NCBI GenBank assembly: GCA_900073065.1
Contig: FJOG01000003.1
Location: 2,647,250-2,700,936, forward strand
Reading direction: 5' to 3'
DNA length: 53,687 nucleotides
Origin: Phialocephala subalpina
Lineage: Eukaryota; Ascomycota; Leotiomycetes; Helotiales; Mollisiaceae
The notes under the pieces were generated by a model. The model was not told the DNA's origin, searched no databases, and was given only the letters and a program-made list of their open reading frames with translations. Shown here one piece after another: positions 33,661 through 44,437 of this stretch (position 1 is the first letter of the stretch; the number at the start of each line of letters is the position of its first letter). The position numbers and the translations under genes were made by a program.

Positions 33661-35581
33661 ATGGATCAAAATTTGGATGAAAGGGTAAGCCCTCCTGGCA
33701 ATTTCATTGACATTCGCGATCGGATCTATGCTGACGTATCCTCACAGGCGTTACGGGAGTTGGAGCAGGAGTTGCACACAGAAATCTATCCAGGAACGGA
33801 GATCATGACAGATGTTGGCACGCATCACTTCGTCAAAGCAGGCGGGGGACAACACTCCGTCCTGGTCCCTCAGCCGAGCGACGATGAGCATGATCCTCTA
33901 AACTGGTCTCCGATGTGGAAAGCATCTGCCATGATCTGTGCGACACTGGTCTCGTTCTCCCAAGGCTTCGGTCCTTTGGCATTGGTTCGTGATATCAAAA
34001 TCACTTGAAAGCAGCTACTTACTCATCGTCAACAGGCTCCCATGTTTGGTGATTACATTGAAGAATTCCATTCAAACTTGACCGATGTGATCCAGTTCAC
34101 TGGTGTCGCCATCCTTGTGCTTGGGTTCAGCAATTTCATCTGGGTGCCTATACAAACTTGCTTCGGAAGAAGACCGGTTCTGATTCTCTCGACCCTCATT
34201 TGTTTCGGCAGTAGCATTTGGCGAGCCAAGGCGAACTCGTACAATAGTTTCATGGGAGCTTGTGTCCTCAACGGTATCGGTGCAGGGCCGGCAGAGACTG
34301 CGCAACCTACCATCATTGCAGACGTTATCTTCCTTCACGATCGTGGGAAGTACCAGACACTCTACTTTGCCTTCTACTTTGGGTCACTCATGGTAACAAA
34401 TTCCCCAATTTCTGATACCGAGCAAGGTCTAATTTCAGCAGGTTGGTCCAATCATTTCAGGCCCCATGGCACAGAATGTTGGTTGGCGTAACTTCTGGTG
34501 GCTCAACACCGCACTCCTTGGCTTCACGGTGATCTGCTGCATCTTCCTCTTCCCGGAAACGAAATTCAATCGCTCCTTCATACCACAAAACAGCATCGTC
34601 TCAGGCTCACCACCTCTGAAAGGCTCAACAGAAGAAGTTGAAATGTCTGCAGCTCAGAATCACACCTCCACCATCGCCACCGACCACGCAGATCCAGAAA
34701 AAACAGCGCCCGTGCAACCGCAGAAGTCGAATATCGCAGAGAACGGACTTGCACATATCCATACACACGACGATCCCTGGCTCGGTCGAGGAAAACCTTC
34801 CAAAGCGCAGTGGAAGCTCTTCCAACCTTACGAAGGGAACTTCTTCATGGAATTGTTTCTTCCCTGGAAACTATTCCTCTTCCCCATTGTCGAGTTTTCT
34901 TCTTTCGTCGTGTCTTGGTCTGCATCTTCATTCTTGACTTTGAATTTGACTCAAAGCCAAGTATTTGCTGCTCCACCTTACAACTACAACTCAACTGTTA
35001 TCGGGTTCTTCAATTTTGCCGTTTTGGTGGGAGCGGCAATCGGATTGTTCACTGCCGGACCGTTGAGTGATGCGATTGCAGCAAGACTAACAAAGAGAAA
35101 TCGGGGCATCCGTGAGCCTGAGATGAGATTACTGGCTATGATACCTTACGTGATTGTGATGATTATCGGAAATGTGGTTGTGGCTGTGGGATATGAACAT
35201 CACTGGGACTGGAAGGTGAGTTTCCCCCCTTTTCGCTAACCGAAGCTTGGCGCTGATGTTAAGAAGGTCATCGTGATCATCGGATACACATGTGCAGGGA
35301 TTCAAGTTGCTGCTCTCCCTTCGATTTCGTCGACGTACAGTATCGACTCCTACAAACCAGTCGCTGGCTCGATCTTCGTTGCGATCACGGTCAATAAGAA
35401 TGTCTGGGGTTACGGGTTCAGCAAGTTCATCACTCCTTGGACCATTAAGAGCGGCTACATCCCTCCGATCATGACAAATATGAGCTTGATTACGCTGTGG
35501 TGCTTGACTGGAATTATCTTCTGGTACTTCGGCAAGACATTCAGGAAGTGGACGAAAAATTCGAAGGTTCATAGCATGTGA
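33661..35581 (+). CDS. MFS transporter, DHA1 family
   Basis: Plasma-membrane major facilitator; the substrate is unknown. Exons 33661-33684, 33748-33984, 34036-34392, 34442-35215 and 35267-35581 give about 568 aa. The pre-TM segment LHTEIYPGTEIMTDVGTHHF and LVPQPSDDEHDPLNWSPMWK is characteristic of this fungal DHA1 branch. Other marks are CFGRRPVLILST (MFS loop 2-3 motif), GIGAGPAETAQPTIIADVIF and a large hydrophilic central loop with a His-rich piece (HIHTHDDPW). Intron 33685-33747 is 63 nt, in frame and stopless, with a CTGAC branch site, so exon 1 encodes only MDQNLDER. The acceptors of introns 3 and 4 are NAGNAG-like (CAGCAG, AAGAAG), allowing one-residue variants. Its left flank carries the CGG-N8-CCG palindrome. 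Confidence 0.88.
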
Positions 35582-37353
35582 GGGGGAGCAGAAGATGGTG
35601 GGAGGAGGCGGGCTAGAATGACTTGAGGAATATACACCTGTTGATAGAAACACATACACCAAATTAACACCACACATCCCCACCCTTCATGACATCACCC
35701 ACTGATATAAGTGTTATCGTCACCCGCCAAATCTCCAACCCACCCTTTCCCCTCACCCGCAAGGCGTCAACCCTTCGCTTACTGGCCTCCCAACCCAAGC
35801 CCCACCTTCCCTTCAAACAATCCATATAGATTTAAATAAGCACTTTCTCATTAACAACCGGCCAGAAGCGTGCCACCAGGCTTGATGGTTCAGGTCACTG
35901 AGCCGGTTTCGAGGTGGAGAGAGAAATATCGCCTGCCCCGAGCTTAGAAGCGAGAGCACACGCCATTCCGGGGGACACCTCCTCAGAAGGACGACAAAAA
36001 AATCCCAATCGATACCGAGGGATTTTCAAGAGCCTGAGGGCTATTGTTTTTGTTATCTTGTTTTTTTTTTTATAATGCTTTCTGAAGAGGTGGGAAGGTG
36101 AGGGTATAAAATCGCTTGGCCCGCGTACAAACGAGAACACTAGTTCGCGATTGAAACTGCAATCGTACCGAGCAAGTTTTCATGGCCACCCCATTTCAGA
36201 TGGTTCGACCGGAATTTTCTGCTTTTTTCTTTTTACTGGATGGTCAGTTTTTTTTTGACGCTTTTTGGGGGATTTGGGAAAGGGAGAGTTGTTTTTAGTG
36301 GTGTTTTGGGAGGAGAGCGAGGTCGCTCGTTTGTCAAGGGGTTTGTTTACTTTTGCGAGGAAAGGGGTGAGATCGCGACTTTTCGCAGCTGAAGGATCTC
36401 GCATTGGAGCAATCTATTGCAATTGAGAAGGCACTCAACTTCATCCGTCGACCAGTTTCTCCGAGACTGTCTCCATTGTAATCTGGAGGGAGGGATGCCT
36501 CACGTGATAACTACAATTTCCCGTTCTTCTTTTCCCAAATTACGGAGCAGAACTCGTACATTCTAGTCTGTCTAGTCATCCAAACGAATTGGATGATGAG
36601 CAAGGTTCCTTATTTCCATGATACCCCTTCGCACCCACTTTCGTCGCTGGCATCTCGTTTCCCACGTCTGCCACTTGACGCCACGGTCCCAACGATCTTC
36701 CCGTCAAACATCAGCACCTTATCTCCATATCCATCTCCATCCCGCCTTCCTCCCGATCTCCTTACTCCTCGTCCCAGTTCTTTCCTCCGCGGCAGCAAAT
36801 CCAACACAACCACAAATTCCAAACTCCACGGCAATAAGAAAATTCTCAAGCCACAATTGGCCATATCAATGAATACGCGATACGCGCTCTAAACTCCATG
36901 GACGAGGAAAAACCTTTTTCCAAACTCCTCACACAAATCTCTACATCATGGACATACTTGAATGTCCAATGTCCGTTTCCTTCCTCTTTCTCTCTTAACA
37001 ACAATCCATCGCGAAATTTTACCGTAGTGTTAACGGATTTTGGCGTCGGATTGGGCTGCTACTTGGGATTTGTAAGAACGGAATTGAGGAAGTCTCCTTG
37101 ATGATGAACCATGGGTTACAAGTTGCAGAGTTTGATACTAGCTTTTGAGTCCTGTTGCTTGGGAGGAGGGGTATAAGTATACCTGAAGAGAAGTTCAAGT
37201 GGACGTCTCATCCTCATCACCACAACATATTCAAAGAGTCAAAGCATCTTGTTTCTCAAAAACTACCAAGAGTAACAACCCAATTTCAACAATCTCAAAC
37301 CCCAAAATTCTCAAGAGACCAACAACCTCAATCACCCAACCTCAACAACCAAC
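35582..37353. other. Long intergenic region and SDR promoter
   Basis: About 1.77 kb without a supported gene. A plus-strand frame at 36593-36892 (99 codons, Pro/Ser rich) and an overlapping minus frame lack domains. There is a poly-T run at about 36060-36072. Confidence 0.4.
37167..37353 (+). promoter_or_regulatory. STRE/TATA promoter and CAA-rich leader of SDR gene
   Basis: AGGGG (STRE core) at about 37167-37171 is followed directly by TATAAGTATA, some 180 bp before the SDR ATG at 37354. From about 37256 to the ATG the sequence is rich in CAA/AAC and poor in G, an unstructured leader of the kind seen on highly translated fungal mRNAs. Stress induction and strong translation are inferences. 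Confidence 0.5.
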
Positions 37354-38133
37354 ATGACATCCAACATCGACACCATCCTCCTCCTCGGTGCCACCTCTGG
37401 CATTGGAGAAGCCTTCGCCCACTACTTCTACAGCAAAGGCAAACGCGTCATCGCCGCCGGTCGCCGTCTCGACCGTCTCAACGCCCTCAAGTCTCAACTC
37501 CCAGGTCTCGAAACCTTCCAGATTGACGTCGAAGATATCCCGAACATCGAGTCCAGACTCAACGAGCTCTTCAAGACCTATCCCGATCTCGATAGCGTTT
37601 TCGTCCTTGCTGGCATCATGAGCTTGGGACAATTTACGGATGCGTCGACTACCAGTACGCAGGGTATTGTGAGCGAGGTGACGACGAATTTGATTGCGCC
37701 GATGGTGATTGCTAGGACTGTTGTCCCGCATTTGTTGAGCTTGAAGAGGCAGACAACATTTATCACCGTCACGTCCGGTCTGGCTTATGTTCCGCTTCCA
37801 TTCTATCCAGTGTACGACGCGACCAAGTCAGGTGTTCACACCTTTACTGTTGTGCTGCGAACTCAACTCGCTGGTACGAATGTCAATGTTATCGAGGTCG
37901 CTCCACCGTATGTTGACACCGAGCTGGACACGAAATTCCGAGAGAAGCAGAATGAGATAGAGGGCGGAAAGGGCCATCCACCTATGCCGCTGAAGGATTA
38001 TATGGATGTTACGACCAAGCAGTTGGAGGAAGGGAAGGATAAGGAGTTGGCGACTGGATTCTCGGCCATGGGTGTAATCGCTTGGAGAGGCGCTTTCCAA
38101 CCGATTTTGGACCAGTTTGGCTTTGCTGGCTAA
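37354..38133 (+). CDS. Classical short-chain dehydrogenase/reductase
   Basis: NAD(P)-dependent oxidoreductase of the classical SDR type, single exon, 259 aa. The cofactor motif GATSGIG is at residues 12-18. AAGRR after strand 2 (Arg residues near the 2'-phosphate pocket) hints at NADPH. The catalytic triad is Ser141 (TVTSGLAY), Tyr154 and Lys158 (YDATK), with correct Ser-Tyr spacing. The usual NNAG is replaced by VLAGIM, which retains AG but lacks the first Asn pair. PPYVDTEL matches the family's PG-x-V-x-T segment. The C-terminus DQFGFAG is short. It resembles DltE-like fungal SDRs; the substrate is unknown. It converges closely (101 bp) on the Zn2Cys6 gene, which may or may not regulate it. 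Confidence 0.9.
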   Translation: MTSNIDTILLLGATSGIGEAFAHYFYSKGKRVIAAGRRLDRLNALKSQLPGLETFQIDVEDIPNIESRLNELFKTYPDLDSVFVLAGIMSLGQFTDASTTSTQGIVSEVTTNLIAPMVIARTVVPHLLSLKRQTTFITVTSGLAYVPLPFYPVYDATKSGVHTFTVVLRTQLAGTNVNVIEVAPPYVDTELDTKFREKQNEIEGGKGHPPMPLKDYMDVTTKQLEEGKDKELATGFSAMGVIAWRGAFQPILDQFGFAG

Positions 38134-38234
38134 GATGGAGGCGGTTGCAGGAATGGTGAATTTGGCTGGCGATGGAACATTTTTGCGTTGTTTCTGCTTG
38201 TTTTCCCCTCAGTCATGTTTGCGAATAGATCTGT

Positions 38235-41027
38235 TTACACAGTCCTATTAATGTAGCCAGAATACGGAAAGTCAATCTTCTCTATAGGCGCTTGTTGAAG
38301 TTCTTGCATTTGCGAGTCGTTGGTGAAATCACGATTTGCTTGAGTTTGGCTTGCCATAAACTGGTCCCAGATATCCTGTGCCTGAAGTCAGCTACTGTGT
38401 CAGTGCAGGAACAGATATGGTAGCCTTACCCAGTTGAAGTCTGCTGCAACTGACAGGTCTGCGCCATCTAGAAACGAATCTCCCATTAGTGTGTCAGACT
38501 GGGGTGTTGGTTGCTGCCTCAAACAACAACCAAGTCCGAACTGATCAGTAAAGTATGGGCTATAGCGCAAGGAGTCGACATTGGGGTTCTGGGCAGATGC
38601 TGAGATTGGAGGCGTCAGGTTGCTGATGCCGTTGGCAGGTGGCAATGGACCCACCCATGTTGTGGATGGCAGGCTTGACAGCTTAGCTAGTACGGCCGTC
38701 AGAATCTTGACAGCACGTCGAGCATCGCGACAGTCATCAATAATCTCTGCCCAGATGGCACGAGACGTCTTGATAGCATTGAGCTTGTCGACTTCTGGTA
38801 TGATGCATTCAGGAACATCTGGTCTCCCGGCAGTGCCACGAATACTCATTAGGTCTAAACATAGGATCATAGCTGCGAGAAGAAAGTCGTGGTTTGTGAT
38901 GGAGAAGTTGTACCACTTGAACTTTCCTAAGCATCCTCCGGGCTGAGAAGCACGATGCATGGATACTTGGTGCTCTAGGAGTGCAAGTGCCGACCCGACC
39001 GAGGCCTTCCGTGAATAATACCAAGTGTTCTTGTCGGTATCAGTCGGTGCTGCCTCCCAATACTTCCGATGTAGGAGGCATATTGCTTTGTGGTAAAATA
39101 GCTGGAGAATGTACTTCTCCATGACTCGTCCTGGTGCGTCGTTCTGCATTTCCTCTAGACTTCCTAATTGCAAGTGAGGCGGGATCATCTCTCTGGTCTG
39201 GAGCAACACCAGGTCGGTTTTCAGGACCTCTTGATAAGGTTGAGGTTCAACGAGATGGACAAGCTCGATGACCCGCCCATAAGCGCGCATCATGTGCCAT
39301 TTGACGACTTGATACGAAACTTCGGTGTCTTCAGTGAAAGGTCGCGAGGGAGGCAATTCTGTCATATCTTCGTATAATTCATGTTCGTGGATATTTGATG
39401 GAGGACCTGTATCGGCCTCGGAATATCTAATAGATTTGGGCAGACCAATCTGTTCCTGGTCAGTATACCGTTGGCACAATTCAGAGACCAGGAGAATTAT
39501 CTGCGGAGCTACATGTCATGCAAATTTCGAGTATGATGAATTCGAAAGCGCGAGAAAGGATGTCAGCATGCTCGACAGAAGCAAACTTACAAGGACCGAG
39601 AACAATAGATCGTGTTGGCTCACAGCCGACCACACACGACGCCTCATTTCACTCTGGAAGACAGTGAGATTGGAATGCTCAGAAGGATCTCGATGATAGC
39701 CCTGTTGCAGAGCGAGTCGAATCATAGTCCCAGACAATAGCCATGGACCCAGATCACCATCTTTCTGATCTGCATACTCGATCATCGAATACAAGTTTAA
39801 GGCTTCGAGCATGAAGTCACTCTGTATGAATCAATACTGCATTGAAATCGGATGAAGGTGGATATCATTGACTTACAGGTTTGGTAAGATCTCCAACTAT
39901 GAGACACTGAACCGTACGAACACGGTACAGTTCCGTTAATGCGGGGGCGGTTCCTTCGTATTCAGGGGGAATCTCGTTGGCTCGAATGTATGACTGCATA
40001 GCTATGCAGAGAATCGAGTAAAGAAGTCCTACCCATACAATCTTCGGCTTCGTGGGATCGACCCAATGCTGGCTGTACTGAGCTGATGTTAGTGTCAGGA
40101 ATACCACACGGACAAGATGGAAGTACCTGCTTAAGGAAAGTCGCTTTGTGAAGGACGTCTGATGCGATTTGTGAGCATGGAATGCGTTGTTCTGGGAGTT
40201 CAACATACATTGTGCCGGAACGGCTGGGTTATAGTGATCAAAAAATCGTATAACGAGTTTGTCAGCTGCTTCTCTTGTAGGTAGCGATGCCAAAATAGTT
40301 GCCCGATCCGGAGGTTGTGTCAAACCTGAGAACAATCCTGGCCGGTGAGGGGTGGCAACGACAGGCTCAGGCTCTTGCAGCCCATTGGTAAATTCTATCC
40401 TGTCATTCTCTTCGCTCCACGCATCTTTCATAGCTCCCAGCTAGATCATGGGTCAGGAAAAAGTGAGAAGGTGTTCACAAGTCACTTACATCGTTCAAGA
40501 TAGCGTCCCAATGTGTGCTTCTTGTATCGGCAGATATTCGTTGACCTCCGGTCTGACTGGGACTGGGCCTGTTGTTCAAACTTTCTTGGGTCATCACGTT
40601 TGCGGAAGGCGAAGGATTGCCTCTACGTTCTGCATCGCTGGAGATCATCGACAATATTGAGTTTTCGAGGCGATTGAGGCGTTTTCTCATGTCCTCGGCA
40701 TCTGAACGGGGATTCGACTGGCTGGACTTCTTCTCAGCCTTCTCGGCATACGTGCATGAAGCAGCGGTAGCCTCGCCTCGGACAATGCAGTTCTGGCACG
40801 GTTTTTCGCGATTACATTTCAGTCTACAAAGGAAGGAGTAAGCACGTGATTAAGTTGTCCACCAGTCATGGTAGAGAAGTCTAAGAGCAAGAGCTATCTT
40901 ACTTTCTGACTCGGCAAGCCGTACACGATAAAGGGACACGTCTTCGAGTCAATCGATGTCCATTTGCTCGTTGTGTCGGACGCTTCGGTCCCGTGCCATT
41001 GGTTGCTTCACCAGGGGCTGTCATCAT
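38235..41027 (-). CDS. Zn2Cys6 transcription factor with fungal-trans domain
   Basis: Fungus-specific DNA-binding regulator. Eight exons (minus): 41027-40903, 40823-40490, 40440-40209, 40158-40127, 40077-39877, 39821-39591, 39449-38430 and 38381-38235, about 773 aa. The binuclear cluster is Cys35, 38, 45, 51, 54 and 65 (CTACRVRK-LKCNREKPCQNC), split by intron 1; the last spacing of ten residues is longer than usual. A short Leu/Arg helix (MRKRLNRLENSILSM) is a likely dimerisation element. The fungal-trans (middle homology) region covers about residues 210-480: FFDHYNPAVPAQ-Y, QHWVDPTKPKIVWVGLL, RLALQQGYHRDPS, RRRVWSAVSQHDLLFS and IGLPKSI. Exon 4 is only 32 nt. The 141-nt intron between exons 6 and 7 is the least certain join. 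It is divergent from the second Zn2Cys6 gene. Confidence 0.88.
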
Positions 41028-41720
41028 GAGGAGTTGTCAAGATGATATTGAACAATTGGCCTCCTTTACAAGCCCAAGTAGCACGAGATATTAGGTACGA
41101 CTTCTCAAAAAGCAGAGACCTCAAAGAGTGATTCGAAGTGCTCAATGCTGTGGGGGTTTTGGAGCGAGATCCTCGCCAAGGAAGGATACTGGGTCGCTGA
41201 CAAAACCTCTGACAGGGGGCAAGATCTTTCCACTCGCGAGGCTGCTGTTTCGTGACAGGACAGTCTTCGAAAAACATCGAGATCGATCTCCTGTTCAAAC
41301 CTCCTCCTGCTCTGCAGCATGACGACGATATGGCGGCCGCATGGAACGATTAAAGCCTCAATGTTCTATTTACGTAAGCAGGAATCCGCCACAGCACCAT
41401 GTCCGCCAATGAGACAACGTCCATTCGACCACCGGAGACGGCGGAATTCCGCGAAAGCTGACCCTTGGACAAGGATCTCACTCACAAGGCTGCAATATGC
41501 TGACCAACCTCGCCCACGAACAAATATCACGATGAACTCCATGTCCGGGCATCTTTAAACTTCTGACATCTCCCTTTCTTCGCGATTGCGCGTTCTGTTC
41601 CTCGAAACTGTTCTGTGTTCATTCATGTTTTGGTGCTTTTCTTCATCTTCTGGCGAAGCGCAACAAGCCCTTGCGGACAAGACAACTCGGAACTCCGGAC
41701 AAGGCTGCTAGAGAAAGACC
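41028..41720. promoter_or_regulatory. Divergent promoter between two Zn2Cys6 genes
   Basis: 693 bp shared by the two regulators. A perfect 12-bp palindrome GCGGAATTCCGC at 41441-41452 contains inverted CGG/CCG triplets with four bases between; a NotI-like GCGGCCGC is also present near 41333. The region is AT-poor for a promoter, with no clear TATA box. Confidence 0.45.
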
Positions 41721-43967
41721 ATGTTGAGCCATTCTAGATCTCACAGTGTGGAAGGCGAACCGCCTCGGAAGAGGGTTCGCAAGGGCACAAAGAGCTGTTG
41801 GGAATGTACGATCAATGGATGCCCTTTTTGATGGCATACTGATTGTTTCAACAGGCAAACGGAGGAAGGTGAAATGCCAATTGTCTTCTGAGGATGTCCC
41901 TGTTTGCTCAGGCTGTTTGACTCGAGGAACAACATGTTTGAGCCAAGAATACCCCGAAGAGCGCGACCCTTCAAGCGGCACTCAAGTTGGTGAGAGGCTT
42001 GGTCGAATTGAACAAGTTCTAGAGAAACTGGTCGCGAAGATCGAGCAGTACGAAGAAGAGGAGAATCCAACCGGGAAGATCTTGACGCCAGATTCATTGA
42101 GCAACAATGATGTCCCCACCCCGGTCGCTGTGAATACTTATACTCAATCCGAAAGCGCGCCATTCAGACAGCTCTTTGACAACGCATTGGCGAGTAACGA
42201 TTCTCTTAGCATAGGAACCAACTAATTCGTTTTTAGATTGGTACCAGTACGCCCTCCCAGTCTCAAGTCGCCACTCCTGCAACACAATCAGCTGGATCCA
42301 AAGCCCCTTCTTGTAATAGGACGCCCAAGCTGGAAAGGATTCGGCAGGCTCTATTAGATCTTCTACCAACACAACGGGAAACAAACATGGTATGTGAGGC
42401 GAGTAGCTCATGGCTACTCGTACACGCCTTAGCTCGCTTGAGCAGCGAGACTTTAACACCCTCGACTTTCAACTTGGCCGAAGTGTCAAAAGAACATCCT
42501 ACGCAAATCGCACGCACTGTGCTTCTTATTGCGGTCTGTCTTCAACAACTTGACCCTGATTTTGATACTTCACAACTTCGTCTATATCCTACAGTCGAAG
42601 CGCGAATGGACAAGTGCGTCAATGTTGTCCAGGCTCTTATTACATCGGATGACGAGCTTGCTAGTACTGTCGTTGGGTTGGAGTGTTTGGTCCTCCAAGG
42701 GGTTTTCCACATCAATGCTGGCAACCCACGACGGGCCTGGTTGAATTTCCGGAGAGCGATAAGCATTGGGCAGTTGATGGGCATCCATAAGCGCGAATGT
42801 ACACTTCCAGGCGGTCGACAAACGTGGTATCAGGTTGTGCAAGCAGACCGTTATCTTGTAGGCTCAGCGGCTTTTCCAACTTCATTTGCATTTATTGACA
42901 CTATTTCGTAGGCTCTTTTACTTGGTCTTCCGGCAGGAACAGAAGATGTTGGTTTTGGTCCAGACGAGACATTCGAAAATGCGGACATGAACAAGGATAT
43001 GCTGTTCACTAGAAAGCTTTGTGATCTCTCGGGTCGAATAATCGAGCGAAATCAATGTGGCAGTTCGCATGCGTACGCTACCACACAGGAGATCGACGAG
43101 GCGCTTGAGAAACTCGCAAAGGTTATGCCTCCAGGATACTGGGAAGTTCCAGCCGTTGTACCCAACGATCGCTCTGAGGAAGCAGCGCAGATATTCGATC
43201 GGGTCATGACCCAAATATGGTTTTACCAGCTCGAAGCTCTCACACACCTGCCCTTCATGCTTCGTGCCTCCACGGAGAGGCGCTTCGAATACAGCAAATT
43301 TGCTTGCTTGAGAGCTTCTAGGGAGATGATGTCTCGCTATCTGGCCTTGTATACCGAGAACAAGTCAATTTGCTGCAAGGTGGTTGACTTCGGGGCTTTG
43401 ACTGCATGTGTCACACTGTTCCTTGGACTTCTGGATCCCATCGTCGGTACCGAAAGCAACCAAGAAAGGCATCAACGAGAAAGCGACAGAGCGTTGGTCC
43501 AGACAGTTCTAGAAACCATGGAGAAACTGTCCAATAGAGGCAAAGATGTGGTCGCAACACAAAGCGTGAATGTGATCAAGTCTCTTCTGGCAGTCGATGA
43601 TTCTTCAGGAAACAACACTGGCAACCTCAAGCTCACGATACCGTACTTTGGCACAATATCTATTGTTCGACCACAAGCAGCTCGACCAACTGGTCCCAAC
43701 CCGAAGCTTCCAACCGTCCCACAACAACAGCAACAGCAAAAGTCCGTGTCGCACGACCAACAATTGCCTTCGCAGACTTGGGGGAGTTATTCTTTGCCAC
43801 TCACACAGGACTCAGTCAATCAGCCAATGGTCTCCTTCCAAAGCTCACAGTTTCCACCGCTGCTGCCAGAACAACAGTCTATCCATGATTGGGCACTGCC
43901 GGAAGCTGATACGCTATTCTTCGACAGTTTGCTGAACACTGATATTGAAGGCAACTGGATCTTCTGA
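41721..43967 (+). CDS. Zn2Cys6 transcription factor (CWECKRRK type)
   Basis: Second fungal regulator, about 698 aa. Exons: 41721-41805, 41855-42189 (or 42129), 42237-42857 and 42912-43967. The cluster is Cys26, 29, 36, 46, 49 and 56 (CWECKRRKVKC...CSGCLTRGTTC), preceded by a basic arm PRKRVRKGTK and interrupted by intron 1 at the second Cys. GERLGRIEQVLEKLVAKIEQYEEEE is a probable coiled-coil dimerisation helix. The body fits the fungal regulatory middle region (LVLQGVFHINAGNPRRAWLNFRRAISIGQLMG, then QADRYL-ALLLGLPAGTED). A Gln run (PQQQQQQK) and an aromatic, acidic C-terminus (DWALPEADTLFFDSLLNTDIEGNWIF) resemble an activation domain. Intron 2 is problematic: no GT donor near the LFDNAL block keeps phase, so a GC-AG intron (42190-42236) or a GT donor at 42130 is required. 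Confidence 0.85.
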
Positions 43968-44437
43968 TCGTATGTGCGCTTGTACAATACCACATGGGCA
44001 TGGAGTCGTTGGGAAGGCGCATCTCCTTGTAAACTCACCTCCGTCATAACAATTGTGTGAAGAATTTGTATTTGCAATGGTGAATTCAAGGAGTGATTCA
44101 ACTGTGCAGGAACAGTCATCTCCCCGGACCAGTCATTGGGCGCCATCAGGACTGCAGAGATCATATTTCATGCTCCACATCAACACCACCCGCAGGGCCC
44201 AAGCAAAGAACGAGAACGCAAAGTTTCAAGAGATTGTTACAAGTGGATTCCCGGCTGAAAGATATGCTACCAAGCAGGAGCTGCAAGTCCTCAAAGTCTC
44301 CGGACTCAAGCAACATCTCAGAAACACTACAGCGGTGGACTTGGCACTGGCTCAAGTACTATCTGAAGTCCCGCAAATTAACTTGGTGCTCCGATCCCAC
44401 CTCCACCACCTCCACCACCCCAAGTCGTTCTCCAACA
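43968..44437. other. Intergenic, uncertain small frames
   Basis: 470 bp between the Zn2Cys6 gene and the 2EXR remnant. Overlapping frames are open here and could include the former N-terminal part of the remnant, but neither shows a recognisable domain. Confidence 0.35.

Noticed and set aside
36593..36892. 99-codon plus-strand frame upstream of the SDR
   Set aside because: Pro/Ser low complexity, overlapped by an equally long minus frame, with no domain or intron evidence.
40904..41440. Plus-strand frames inside the Zn2Cys6 divergent region
   Set aside because: They are antisense to exon 1 of the left regulator or lie in GC-rich promoter sequence without motifs.
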